35,427 nucleotides of DNA from Methanocalculus sp. MSAO_Arc2. Its GTDB lineage: Archaea > Halobacteriota > Methanomicrobia > Methanomicrobiales > Methanocorpusculaceae. A model generated the notes under the pieces. That model searched no databases, was not told the origin of the DNA, and saw only the letters and a program-made list of their open reading frames with translations. The translations under genes were made by a program, and so were the position numbers. Location: assembly GCA_003838065.1 (NCBI GenBank), contig QZAC01000179.1:1-35427 (forward strand), given 5' to 3'. Shown piece by piece: positions 6,700 through 14,974 of this stretch; the first letter of the stretch is position 1; each line of letters starts with the position of its first letter.

Positions 6700-8246
6700 G
6701 GAATCACCTTTTTCCGTCTCAGTATACGGTTATAGGCAACCGCAAACCTGTGGGCTTCGTCACGGATCTCCTGGATCAGAAGTGATGCCGGATCATCTGA
6801 GGGGACTGGCAGGGGATAGGGGACCTCCGGCAGATAGAGTTCTTCTTTTCGTTTTGCAATGGCAATAATCGGGATATCGAGATCAAGTTTCTTCAGCTCA
6901 GCTCTGGCTGATGAAAGCTGTGCTCTTCCCCCGTCGACAACGATCAGATCCGGCAGGTCCAGGTCCTCTTTCAGAAGCCTGGTATAGCGTCTCCTGACGA
7001 CTTCCCTGATCGCCCCTGGATCATCGCCCCCTGCCGCGCTTTTCAGAGAGAACCGCCGGTAGCTTCTCCTGTCAGGCCGGCCTCCGGTGAACCGGACCAT
7101 CGCTCCTACTGCTGAGGTGAGAGAGAGATGGGAGATATCAAAGCATTCGATAACTTCTGGCATACAGGGAAGCCGGAGCGCCCGTTGCAGCGCCAGGACC
7201 CGTTCTTCCCCGGAAAACCAGGTGAGGTCCACGTTCTTCTTAGCGATCTGGAGGAGTTTGTGCTTTTCTCCCTGTTTTGGGACCGTGATAATGACCTTCT
7301 TTCCCCGGAGCTCTGAGAGGTAACCGGCAAGGGCAGGGTCTGCAGTCTCGGGGATGATCACTTCCTCCGGAACGATATGGTCGCTGTAATACTGAACAAG
7401 GAATTCTGAGAGAAATTCCGGAGTTTCCTGGAACCGAAACTCCTCCTTCTGGACGAGCGTCCCATTTTTCTGGTGGAAGAGGAGGAGAAACACTTCTCCG
7501 CCGGTGATGCGGTACTGGATGACATCTCCTTCAGCTGGGTGTTTGCGTGGTGTCATCCGCCGTTCTGAGAGGTGTTTGAGGGCCTGGATCGTCTCGCGGA
7601 TGGTAATTGCAGATTCAAAGGCGCATGCTGCAGACAACTGCTCCATCTCGGACTGAAGCTCCTCAATGAGGTATTTTGTCTTTCCTTTCAGCACCGCTTC
7701 GGCCTGCTGAACCCGTTTTGCATAGTCTTCTTCACCTATTGCACCGATGCAGGGGGCGGTGCAGGTGCCAATATGGTAACGGAGACAGGCACGTTTTGAA
7801 AGCCTTCTGCAGCTCCTCAGCCCGAAGATCTTCTTCACCATTGCAAGCAGGCGATCGCGTTCCCTGGCTGAGACAAAAGGACCAAAAAACCTCCCTTCAC
7901 CGCCTGCCTTCCTGGCAATACCGATCCGGGGGTAGGTATCGTCTGAGAGATGGATAAAGGCATAGCTTTTTGCATCTTTTAAATCTATGTTGTACCTTGG
8001 CTGGTATTGTTTAATGAGTGTGTTCTCAAGAATGAGAGCTTCAGTCTCGCTGGTTGTTGCAATGAAGTCCACTTTTGCCGCTGCACTGACAAGAACCGAT
8101 GTTTTTGGATCAAGATCTGTTTTCTGGTAGTAGCTCTGCACCCGCTTTCTGAGGTTTTTTGCCTTTCCAACATAGATGACGGTGTCTGAGCCGTCCTTGA
8201 AAAGGTAGGATCCCGGTTCTTCTGGTATCTGCTGGAGATCGATCAT
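6696..8246 (-). CDS. uvrC: Excinuclease ABC subunit C (UvrC), short C-terminus
   Basis: The 516-residue dual-incision nuclease of the UvrABC system. An N-terminal GIY-YIG domain (about 10-90; GSYLFKDG...VIYVGKAKNL) makes the 3' cut. A UVR motif near 200-236 contacts UvrB. The RNase-H-like domain (FDISHL near 370, VVDGGRAQL, RDEAHRFA) makes the 5' cut. The protein ends about 12 residues after RDEAHRFA, so the tandem helix-hairpin-helix found at the C-terminus of E. coli-type UvrC (about 610 residues) is absent. The stop is directly coupled to the uvrB ATG and its own ATG overlaps the uvrA stop, so the short end is not a window artefact. A frameshift removing the tail is not evident. Confidence 0.96.
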   Translation of the reverse strand: MIDLQQIPEEPGSYLFKDGSDTVIYVGKAKNLRKRVQSYYQKTDLDPKTSVLVSAAAKVDFIATTSETEALILENTLIKQYQPRYNIDLKDAKSYAFIHLSDDTYPRIGIARKAGGEGRFFGPFVSARERDRLLAMVKKIFGLRSCRRLSKRACLRYHIGTCTAPCIGAIGEEDYAKRVQQAEAVLKGKTKYLIEELQSEMEQLSAACAFESAITIRETIQALKHLSERRMTPRKHPAEGDVIQYRITGGEVFLLLFHQKNGTLVQKEEFRFQETPEFLSEFLVQYYSDHIVPEEVIIPETADPALAGYLSELRGKKVIITVPKQGEKHKLLQIAKKNVDLTWFSGEERVLALQRALRLPCMPEVIECFDISHLSLTSAVGAMVRFTGGRPDRRSYRRFSLKSAAGGDDPGAIREVVRRRYTRLLKEDLDLPDLIVVDGGRAQLSSARAELKKLDLDIPIIAIAKRKEELYLPEVPYPLPVPSDDPASLLIQEIRDEAHRFAVAYNRILRRKKVIP

Positions 8247-11047
8247 ATGGCGAGCATCCGCTTGAGAAATCTGCCGGTATGGCTTTCTAAAACCGTTGCA
8301 ACCTCTTCAGGGGTGCCGGCAGCGACGACCTCTCCGCCGGCATCCCCACCTTCCGGCCCGAGATCGATGATATAATCTGCACACTTAATTACATCCAGGT
8401 TGTGTTCGATCACCACGACCGTGTTTCCCCTGGCAACAAGATCGTCAAGAACCGAGATGAGTTTTCTGACATCATGAAAATGGAGTCCGGTCGTTGGCTC
8501 ATCAAGGAGGTAGATCGTCTGGCCGGTCGCCCGTTTTGCCAGTTCCCGGGTGATCTTGATACGCTGTGCTTCGCCGCCCGAAAGTGTTGTTGCACTCTGT
8601 CCAAGTGTAATGTATCCAAGACCTACCCGGCAGAGTGTCTCGAGTTTCTGCCGGATCGAAGGGATATGTTCAAAGAGACTGCGGGCTTCTTCCACACTCA
8701 TGGAGAGGACGTCGGCGATTGTCTGTCCACGGAACTTCACCTCCAGTGTTTCGCGGTTATACCGGGCCCCTTTGCATTCTTCGCATTCAACGAAGATATC
8801 GGGGAGAAAGTGCATCTCAATCTTGATCGTGCCATCCCCCTGGCAGGCTTCGCATCGGCCACCTTTGACATTAAAGGAGAACCGTCCGGGGGCATATCCA
8901 CGCATCTTTGCCTCTTTCGTTTCCGCAAATATCTTTCGGATATCATCAAAGACTTTTGTATAGGTGGCAGGGTTGGATCGGGGCGTCCTCCCGATGGGGC
9001 TCTGGTCTATGACGACCACCTTGTCAATTTCCCGGTCTGTTGAGAGCATGGTATGGGCACCAGCGTTCTGACGGGACCTGTATATTTTGTTCATGAGGGC
9101 CGGGTACAGCGTTTCATAGATGAGCGTCGATTTGCCTGATCCAGATACTCCGGTAACAACCGTGAAAAGGCCAAGCGGGATGGCAACATCTATTCCCTTG
9201 AGGTTATGTTCGCTGCAGCCGCTCATCCTGAGACATGCGTCAGCTGTCCGTCTCTTCAGCGGGACCGGGATCTCTTCTGTGCCAGAGAGGTACCTGCCCG
9301 TGAGTGACTCCTGGTTTGATAGGATCTCAGCAAGGCCCCCGGATGCAACAATGTCGCCACCATGAATCCCGGCTCCAGGACCCATGTCCACGATATAATC
9401 TGCTTTCCGGATGGTGTCTTCGTCATGTTCGACAACGATTAATGTATTGCCAAGGTCGCGGAGGTGTTGCAGTGTCTCGATCAACCGGTGATTGTCCCGC
9501 TGGTGGAGCCCGATGGAGGGCTCGTCCAGGACATACAGAACGCCCATGAGATTGGATCCGATCTGTGTTGCAAGCCGGATTCGCTGCGCCTCGCCGCCCG
9601 AGAGAGTACCGGCGTTCCTGGAGAGCGTCAGGTAGCCAAGGCCGACCTGTTCCAGGAAGAGGAGGCGGGAGGTGATCTCTTTTTTCACCTGTCGTGCGAT
9701 CTCTGCTTCACGTCGGGAGAGTGGGAGCTCGTTAAAAAACGCAAGCGCCTGTGTAACCGGGAGATCTGTTAGTTCCGCAATCGAGTGGCCATGGACATTG
9801 ACGGCGAGCACTTCCCTCTTCAACCGGGCACCCCCGCATGCAGGGCAGGGGGTGACACGCATAAACTTCTCCAGCTCCTCACGCCGGTACTCGGATTTCG
9901 TTTCCCGATACAGTCGTTCTGCCTGCGGGATGAGTCCTTCCCATGCACCGGTATGCGACCAGGAAGCAGATCCATTCTTCATCTGCATCGAAAACCGGAT
10001 CGGACCATCTGATCCGTACATCAGGGTATGGTACTGCGCATCGCTCAGATCGCAGATCGGGGTGAAGATGTCAAAGCCTGCATGGTGTGCAACCGAGGTC
10101 AGGTACTGCATCCGGTATCCGTCAAGAAAATTCCGGTACAGGCCGACAGCGCCATCGGCAATGCTCTGTGCGGTATCCGGGATGATCAGTTTCGGATCGA
10201 ACTGCATCTGGATCCCAAGGCCATTGCAGGTCTCACATGCACCAAAAGGGCTGTTGAAGGAGAAGAATCGTGGCTGAAGCTCGTCAAAGGAGATACCGCA
10301 GACCGGGCATGCCATTGTTGCAGAATATGTCTCTTCTGATCCATCATCAAAGACCGCGATCACCAGGCTGCCTGAGCGTGCAACCGCGACTTCGCATGCC
10401 TCAGCGAGCCGCGAAGTTTCCTCCGGCTTGAGCCGGTCGATGACGATCTCAATATCATGTTTCACATACCGCTCGAGGATAATGTCGTCATCAGTCCTGT
10501 GGATAGTGCCGTCAACACGGACACGGGCAAATCCTTCTGCATCCAGGTCCTTGAAGAGCTGTGTATAGGTCCCTTTCTTCTGTCTGACAATTGGTGCCAG
10601 GATGGTGACCGTTTCAGATCCTTTTGCCGCGATTGCATCTGCAATCTGCTGGGGTGATCGCGACTCGATCCTGGTGCCATGGTCAGGACAGTACGGCACC
10701 CCGATCCGAGCAAAGAGGAGCCTGAGATGATCATAGATCTCAGTAACGGTGCCGACTGTGCTCCGCGGGTTCTTTGAGGTTGTCTTCTGTTCAATCGATA
10801 TGGCAGGCGAGAGTCCGTCGATCGCATCAACATCGGGTTTATTCATCTGGCCGAGGAACTGCCGGGCGTATGCTGAGAGCGACTCCACATACCGCCGCTG
10901 GCCTTCGGCATAGATGGTATCAAATGCAAGTGTCGACTTCCCTGAACCGGAGACTCCGGTGATAACAATCAATTGGTCCCTTGGGAGCGTGACGGTGATA
11001 TTTTTCAGGTTATGTTCACGTGCTCCACGGACGATCAGGTCTTTCAT
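8243..11047 (-). CDS. uvrA: Excinuclease ABC subunit A (UvrA)
   Basis: The 934-residue damage-sensing ATPase that loads UvrB on DNA. It has two ABC modules, each with Walker A (GVSGSGKST near 33-41 and again near 635) and an ABC signature (LSGGEAQRI, twice). Zinc modules are visible as CPVCG...CETCNG and CEACQGDG...CEECKG. The N-terminus (IVRGAREHNLKNI) and length match bacterial UvrA. It is first in the uvrA-uvrC-uvrB operon. Upstream on the minus strand, TCTATACCTATTA (about 11075-11090) is a plausible TATA region, shared as a divergent intergenic space with the flavoprotein gene at 11213. Confidence 0.98.
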   Translation of the reverse strand: MKDLIVRGAREHNLKNITVTLPRDQLIVITGVSGSGKSTLAFDTIYAEGQRRYVESLSAYARQFLGQMNKPDVDAIDGLSPAISIEQKTTSKNPRSTVGTVTEIYDHLRLLFARIGVPYCPDHGTRIESRSPQQIADAIAAKGSETVTILAPIVRQKKGTYTQLFKDLDAEGFARVRVDGTIHRTDDDIILERYVKHDIEIVIDRLKPEETSRLAEACEVAVARSGSLVIAVFDDGSEETYSATMACPVCGISFDELQPRFFSFNSPFGACETCNGLGIQMQFDPKLIIPDTAQSIADGAVGLYRNFLDGYRMQYLTSVAHHAGFDIFTPICDLSDAQYHTLMYGSDGPIRFSMQMKNGSASWSHTGAWEGLIPQAERLYRETKSEYRREELEKFMRVTPCPACGGARLKREVLAVNVHGHSIAELTDLPVTQALAFFNELPLSRREAEIARQVKKEITSRLLFLEQVGLGYLTLSRNAGTLSGGEAQRIRLATQIGSNLMGVLYVLDEPSIGLHQRDNHRLIETLQHLRDLGNTLIVVEHDEDTIRKADYIVDMGPGAGIHGGDIVASGGLAEILSNQESLTGRYLSGTEEIPVPLKRRTADACLRMSGCSEHNLKGIDVAIPLGLFTVVTGVSGSGKSTLIYETLYPALMNKIYRSRQNAGAHTMLSTDREIDKVVVIDQSPIGRTPRSNPATYTKVFDDIRKIFAETKEAKMRGYAPGRFSFNVKGGRCEACQGDGTIKIEMHFLPDIFVECEECKGARYNRETLEVKFRGQTIADVLSMSVEEARSLFEHIPSIRQKLETLCRVGLGYITLGQSATTLSGGEAQRIKITRELAKRATGQTIYLLDEPTTGLHFHDVRKLISVLDDLVARGNTVVVIEHNLDVIKCADYIIDLGPEGGDAGGEVVAAGTPEEVATVLESHTGRFLKRMLAI

Positions 11048-11212
11048 TATTCCTGTACTGATAGATCGCCCGGGGTAATAGGTATAGAGATAGGGATACT
11101 ACGCGGTGTGGAAGCGTCCTGGTTTTCTGGAGATCCGCACCTTGCAGAACAGTGGTTGCGTTCGAACAGCCTGATCCAGAAGGTTCATTGATAAAAGGGG
11201 TGAGTAAGAGAT

Positions 11213-11887
11213 ATGAAGATCGCGGCATTTAACGGGAGCCCGAGAGGACCTGAGAGTTCGACCAGAAAACTTCTTCTGTCTGCATGCGATGGTGCAGCCG
11301 ATGCCGGCGCAGAGACCCGGGTTATCGACATCTGTGAGCTGGATATCAGATACTGTAATGGGTGCGGAACCTGTTACCAGGCCGGGTCATGTATCCTTGA
11401 TGATGACTTTGTCCCGGTGTATGATCTGCTCCTGAATGCAGATGGCATCATCTTCTCATCCCCGGTCTATATCAACGCGCCCACCGCACAGCTGAAGACC
11501 TTCCTGGATCGGCTCGCCGATGCGATCCACTGCCAGCGGCTGACAGGAACCTATGGCTGCAGCATATCAACTGCCGGGGGTTCACATGCTGAAGAAGTGG
11601 CCGGATACCTAAACAGTGTCATCAGGATACTCGGAGGTACCACCACCGGCCTGCTTGGAGTCAATATCATGGGAGATCCAATGGCAGTTGACAACCACCG
11701 TGTGCATGCCTATGACCTTGGATTTGATCTGGCAACCGCCATCATGGAGAAGCGGCATTATCCTGACCAGAAAGAAGAGCACCGGCAGATGCGGGAACGG
11801 ATGATTGAACTGGTCTGGAATAACAAAGACCAGTGGAAGGCGGAATATGAGTACTGGCAAAATCTTGGTGTCTATTCGGATCGTTGA
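11213..11887 (+). CDS. Iron-sulfur flavoprotein (Isf family)
   Basis: The 224-residue protein has a flavodoxin-like FMN fold (start MKIAAFNGSPRGPESSTRKL) and a compact cluster motif C48-x2-C51-x2-C54-x5-C60. This spacing is that of Methanosarcina thermophila Isf, which binds [4Fe-4S] beside FMN. Such proteins are homodimeric electron-transfer flavoproteins, proposed to reduce O2 or H2O2 or to pass electrons from ferredoxin in methanogens. SSPVYINAPTAQLKTFLDR (about 84-102) is the conserved flavin/dimer segment. A ribosome site (AGGGGTGA) precedes the ATG. It is divergent from uvrA, and its 3' end overlaps the convergent Mut7-C gene by 16 bases. The physiological partner is unknown. Confidence 0.88.
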   Translation: MKIAAFNGSPRGPESSTRKLLLSACDGAADAGAETRVIDICELDIRYCNGCGTCYQAGSCILDDDFVPVYDLLLNADGIIFSSPVYINAPTAQLKTFLDRLADAIHCQRLTGTYGCSISTAGGSHAEEVAGYLNSVIRILGGTTTGLLGVNIMGDPMAVDNHRVHAYDLGFDLATAIMEKRHYPDQKEEHRQMRERMIELVWNNKDQWKAEYEYWQNLGVYSDR

Positions 11888-12357
11888 TTCAGGCTCCTGA
11901 TGCGGGAGGTAATATTCTCTGTGTGGGATCCGTCCCAGTAGAGACGCCTGCACCGCTCACACCAGAAGAAGGAGAAACCTGTTGTGTCTGAGGGTGCATA
12001 CCTGGTTTTGCCGATCTCCTCATCGGTAGCGTTTCTGAGGAGCATATTGCAGACCGAACAGCGGATCAGCCGCACATTGAGATCGATGAGCCCACGCTCC
12101 TGTAAAGACCGGATCTGGTCCATTACATCCAGCTCCCTGATGCAGATCCCCCGATCGTGTGCGCGTTCTGCCAGTTCACGGTCACGCGTGAGAAGGATCC
12201 GGTTCTCTTTTTCTGCCCATGCAAGCAGGAGGGTATCTTCCCCCCGGTTTCCCGGCGGGAGAGAATCGGCGCTTTCACAATCATATCCAAGGAACCGGAG
12301 GTACCGGGTGAGTGTCCCGAGCATGCGGTCAGAGAGAAATGCTGCTTCTTGTGTCAT
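11872..12357 (-). CDS. Mut7-C (DUF82) RNase-domain protein
   Basis: The 161-residue protein combines a PIN-like N-terminal part (FLSDRMLGTLTRYLRFLGYD, acidic Asp in LLTRDREL) with a zinc ribbon of two CxxC pairs (CSVC and CERC) toward the C-terminus. This is the Mut7-C layout, predicted to be an RNase. The ATG at 12357 overlaps the stop of the upstream amrS (ATGA) and begins right at the conserved domain; the open frame runs 35 codons further upstream inside amrS but has no support there. Translation coupling implies both proteins are made together, though no functional link is established. The substrate RNA is unknown. Confidence 0.83.
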   Translation of the reverse strand: MTQEAAFLSDRMLGTLTRYLRFLGYDCESADSLPPGNRGEDTLLLAWAEKENRILLTRDRELAERAHDRGICIRELDVMDQIRSLQERGLIDLNVRLIRCSVCNMLLRNATDEEIGKTRYAPSDTTGFSFFWCERCRRLYWDGSHTENITSRIRSLNQRSE

Positions 12358-13406
12358 GGAAGAACAAGCGGTATCCTGCGGCCGCACCCGCTGCACCGGT
12401 CGACATCGAGTCCTGGCGTCTCTGCAGAGAACCCTCTTCTTTGTATCAGGAGTGTTTCGCATGAAGGGCAGCGGGTATCTTCATACGGTGATCCCGGGAT
12501 GTTGCCAAGGTATGGGTACTCCAGCCCGAGTTCACGCGCCCGCGCATAGATCGCTTCAAGCTGCTTTACCGGGGTTGCCTGGGGTTCCTGCATCCGGTAG
12601 TATGGGCGGTACCTGGTGAAATGCATCGGCGTCTCTGGTCCCAGGTTCTCGATAACCCATGTAATCAGGCCATCGATTTCATCTGGATTATCGTTGGCTC
12701 CCGGGATGATCAGTGTGACTGTTTCGATATGCATTGAGTGTTCATGCGCGCGGACTGTGGCGTCCAGGACCGGCTGGAGTCGCCCGCCGCAGACAGATCG
12801 GTAGAAGTCATCAGAGAAGGCCTTGAGGTCGACCCGGAATGCAGAAAGCATGGGTGCAAGTTCGTCAAGTGCATCTTCGGTGATATAGCCGTTTGTCACG
12901 TAAATTGTCTTCAAATTCCGCTGTCGGGCGATTGTCCCCATATCCAGGGCATACTCATGCCAGATTGTCGGTTCATTGTATGTCCAGGTGATGCTCTTTG
13001 ATCCTGATTTTTCTGCCTGGAGTACCCCCTGTTCCGGCGGAAGATGGCGAAGTGGAAGGTCAGTGATACCAGCCTGGGATATCTCATAGTTCTGGCAGTG
13101 CCGGCACCGGAAGTTGCAGCCCACGCCTCCGAGTGAGTAGGTGGTGGTGCCTGGCAGGAAATGAAAGAGCGGTTTCTTCTCGATTGGGTCAACAGCAACC
13201 GATGCAACCCTGCCATAGGTGAGGGGGATGAGTTCGCCGCCGATATTCTTGCGGACCCCGCAGATTCCCTGCTTCTCTTCCTGTATCAGGCATCCATGGG
13301 GGCAGAGCAGGCAACGGATTGCCCCCTCTTCTCTTCTCCATAACCGTGCAGAAACACCGTGATTCTGTGCCTCTTCAGAAGTTTTGTCTCCACCACCTTC
13401 TCTCAT
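12354..13406 (-). CDS. amrS: AmmeMemoRadiSam-system radical SAM enzyme (AmrS)
   Basis: The 350-residue radical SAM protein has the cluster motif C97-x3-C101-x2-C104 (CNFRCRHC). Before it lies a cysteine-rich N-terminus (CLLCPHGCL...GICGVR), and a CPSC...CSGCG zinc ribbon closes the protein. This is the AmrS/PflA-like enzyme that usually occurs with AMMECR1 and Memo proteins; its reaction is unknown. Neither partner is in the window. Start choice: ATG at 13406 lies about 27 bases downstream of a TATAA element at 13431-13439, which fits a leaderless message. ATG at 13433 is an alternative, and the open frame reaching 13694 runs into the divergent UMP kinase and is rejected. Mut7-C follows with an ATGA overlap. 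Confidence 0.87.
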   Translation of the reverse strand: MREGGGDKTSEEAQNHGVSARLWRREEGAIRCLLCPHGCLIQEEKQGICGVRKNIGGELIPLTYGRVASVAVDPIEKKPLFHFLPGTTTYSLGGVGCNFRCRHCQNYEISQAGITDLPLRHLPPEQGVLQAEKSGSKSITWTYNEPTIWHEYALDMGTIARQRNLKTIYVTNGYITEDALDELAPMLSAFRVDLKAFSDDFYRSVCGGRLQPVLDATVRAHEHSMHIETVTLIIPGANDNPDEIDGLITWVIENLGPETPMHFTRYRPYYRMQEPQATPVKQLEAIYARARELGLEYPYLGNIPGSPYEDTRCPSCETLLIQRRGFSAETPGLDVDRCSGCGRRIPLVLP

Positions 13407-13430
13407 ACTCTTCTTCTTCTCCGGATGCGG

Positions 13431-13439
13431 CATTATAAG
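13431..13439. promoter_or_regulatory. Bidirectional TATA element between amrS and pyrH
   Basis: CATTATAAG contains the self-complementary TTATAA and lies about 30 bases from the ATG of both divergent genes (13406 minus, 13468 plus). Both could be transcribed as nearly leaderless messages from this one element. Spacing-based prediction. Confidence 0.45.
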
Positions 13440-13467
13440 TGTTCCGTGATGAAATGATTCAGGTACC

Positions 13468-14184
13468 ATGAAGAAGGTAGTTATCTCGCTTGGAGGCTCA
13501 ATCCTCGTGCCTTCGCTGGATACCCATCGTGTACAGGAATGGGCATCAGCGCTTCGAACGCTTGCGGAGCAGTATTCTCTCTTCTGCATCTGCGGGGGAG
13601 GGGGCGAGGCCCGCCGGTATATCTCGGTGGGGAGGGATCTCGGGTGTGATGAGGCGACCGCAGATGAACTGGGTATCATGGTGACACGGGTCAACGCCTT
13701 CCTCCTGGTCTCGGCACTTGGGGATGCGGCATATCCTCTGATCCCTGCAACCTACCGTGAGGCAAAGGAGGCAGCACTCCACAACAGGATCGTGGTGATG
13801 GGCGGGGTCACGCCGGGCCAGACCACCGATGCTGTTTCTGCGATACTTGCCGAGGAGGTCTCAGCAGATCTCCTGGTAAACATGACCGTGGTTGACGGTA
13901 TTTATTCTGCAGATCCAAAGAAAGACCCATCTGCAGAGAGATTTACGACTATGACGCCGAAGGCGTTGATCGATATCATCATGAAAGAGCGGATGGGAGC
14001 GGGATCGAATATGATCGTTGATCTGGTTGCGGCAAAGGTCATCGAACGAAGCGGCATCCCCTTCATTGTGATGGATGGCAGAAACCCGGATGATATCATC
14101 ACTGCGCTGTCCACAGGAACATTCAGTGGGACGCTTGTTTCTGACCATCCAGAAACCGCTATTCCACTCTCTGCGAAGAAATAG
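13468..14184 (+). CDS. pyrH: UMP kinase (archaeal type)
   Basis: The 238-residue amino-acid-kinase-fold enzyme phosphorylates UMP to UDP in pyrimidine nucleotide synthesis. It opens with the family loop KKVVISLGGSIL. It has GGGGEARRYI near 44-53, GGVTPGQTTDAVSA (about 112-125) and DGIYSADPKKDP (about 149-160), the nucleotide-binding features of archaeal UMP kinases. Length is slightly above the usual 225-233. ATG at 13468 is preceded by no ribosome site; the TATA element at 13431-13439 suggests a nearly leaderless transcript. It is divergent from amrS and upstream of tRNA-Pro. Confidence 0.93.
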   Translation: MKKVVISLGGSILVPSLDTHRVQEWASALRTLAEQYSLFCICGGGGEARRYISVGRDLGCDEATADELGIMVTRVNAFLLVSALGDAAYPLIPATYREAKEAALHNRIVVMGGVTPGQTTDAVSAILAEEVSADLLVNMTVVDGIYSADPKKDPSAERFTTMTPKALIDIIMKERMGAGSNMIVDLVAAKVIERSGIPFIVMDGRNPDDIITALSTGTFSGTLVSDHPETAIPLSAKK

Positions 14185-14192
14185 AACGATAT

Positions 14193-14203
14193 CTATTTTT
14201 AGC
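14193..14203 (+). promoter_or_regulatory. Probable TATA box of tRNA-Pro
   Basis: TCTATTTTTAG lies 24-34 bases before the mature 5' end of tRNA-Pro, the usual archaeal distance for a tRNA with a short leader. Confidence 0.5.
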
Positions 14204-14226
14204 TACAACGAAAACTCTGTAAGGGC

Positions 14227-14301
14227 GGGGTAGTAGGGTAGCCTGGTCCATCCTAGAGCGTTTGGGACGCTTTGACCGCAGTTCAAATCTGCGCTACCCC
14301 A
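14227..14301 (+). tRNA. tRNA-Pro (UGG)
   Basis: The 75-base gene folds as a tRNA. The acceptor GGGGTAG pairs with CTACCCC and is followed by discriminator A; the 3' CCA is not encoded. The D-arm carries the GG pair in its loop. The anticodon stem is GAGCG/CGCTT with loop TTTGGGA, giving anticodon TGG (proline). The T-arm CGCAG-TTCAAAT-CTGCG is perfect. There is no intron. The endonuclease III ATG lies only seven bases after the tRNA end, so the two are probably co-transcribed. Confidence 0.95.
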
Positions 14302-14308
14302 TTTTCCA

Positions 14309-14974
14309 ATGGATCCAACAGACGCTTTTTTAATCTATTTTCGTCTTGCAACACGTTATCCGCATACGCAAACGCACTTTTTACACTTTCAGGATCCCTA
14401 CCAGTGCCTGATTATGACCATTCTCTCCGCACAGACAACCGATGCAACGGTGAACCGGGTTGCGCCTTTGCTGTTTGAACGCTATCCTGCAGCAGATGAT
14501 CTTGCCAGCGCAGATATTCTGGAGGTAGAGGAAATCATCAGGCCAACAGGTTTTTACCATGCAAAGGCCCGGCATATCATTGGTGCTGCAGAGGCCGTTG
14601 TCACACGGTTTTCCGGGCGTGTGCCTGCAACCATGGACGAGCTCCTGACCCTGCCCGGTGTCGGGAGAAAGACCGCAAACATTGTACTGCATCATGCCTT
14701 TGGGATCAACGCCGGTGTGGCAGTCGATACCCATGTCCGCCGTCTTGCCCAGAGAATTGGCTTTTCTGCATCCAGGAATCCCGATCAGATCGAGCAGGAT
14801 ATGATGGCCCTCTTTCCAGAAACCCTCTATGGCGAGATCACGTACGTGCTGATCCGTCATGGACGCGAGATCTGTTCTGCCCGAAACCCGGACTGTTCTG
14901 CATGTATACTCTCTGATCTCTGTCCGTATCCAGGATCAGATAAAGAGCGAGATCAGGGTAAAAAAGCTGTATGA
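14309..14974 (+). CDS. nth: Endonuclease III (Nth), base-excision DNA glycosylase/AP lyase
   Basis: The 221-residue protein removes oxidised pyrimidines and nicks abasic sites. The helix-hairpin-helix is LPGVGRKTANIVL (115-127), with catalytic Lys121 and Asp140 (VAVDTHVRR). The C-terminal [4Fe-4S] motif C189-x6-C196-x2-C199-x5-C205 is intact. These match E. coli Nth (K120, D138) closely. ATG at 14309 lies seven bases after tRNA-Pro and has no ribosome site, so translation probably follows processing of a shared transcript. Its last 39 bases overlap the convergent phosphate-transporter gene. Confidence 0.96.
   Translation: MDPTDAFLIYFRLATRYPHTQTHFLHFQDPYQCLIMTILSAQTTDATVNRVAPLLFERYPAADDLASADILEVEEIIRPTGFYHAKARHIIGAAEAVVTRFSGRVPATMDELLTLPGVGRKTANIVLHHAFGINAGVAVDTHVRRLAQRIGFSASRNPDQIEQDMMALFPETLYGEITYVLIRHGREICSARNPDCSACILSDLCPYPGSDKERDQGKKAV

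Noticed and set aside
8402..9043. 213-codon plus-strand open frame opposite uvrA
   Set aside because: It is antisense to the highly conserved second ATPase module of UvrA and has no features of its own.
13407..13694. Long N-terminal extension of amrS
   Set aside because: It runs across the divergent promoter and into the UMP kinase gene; the family N-terminus starts near 13406.
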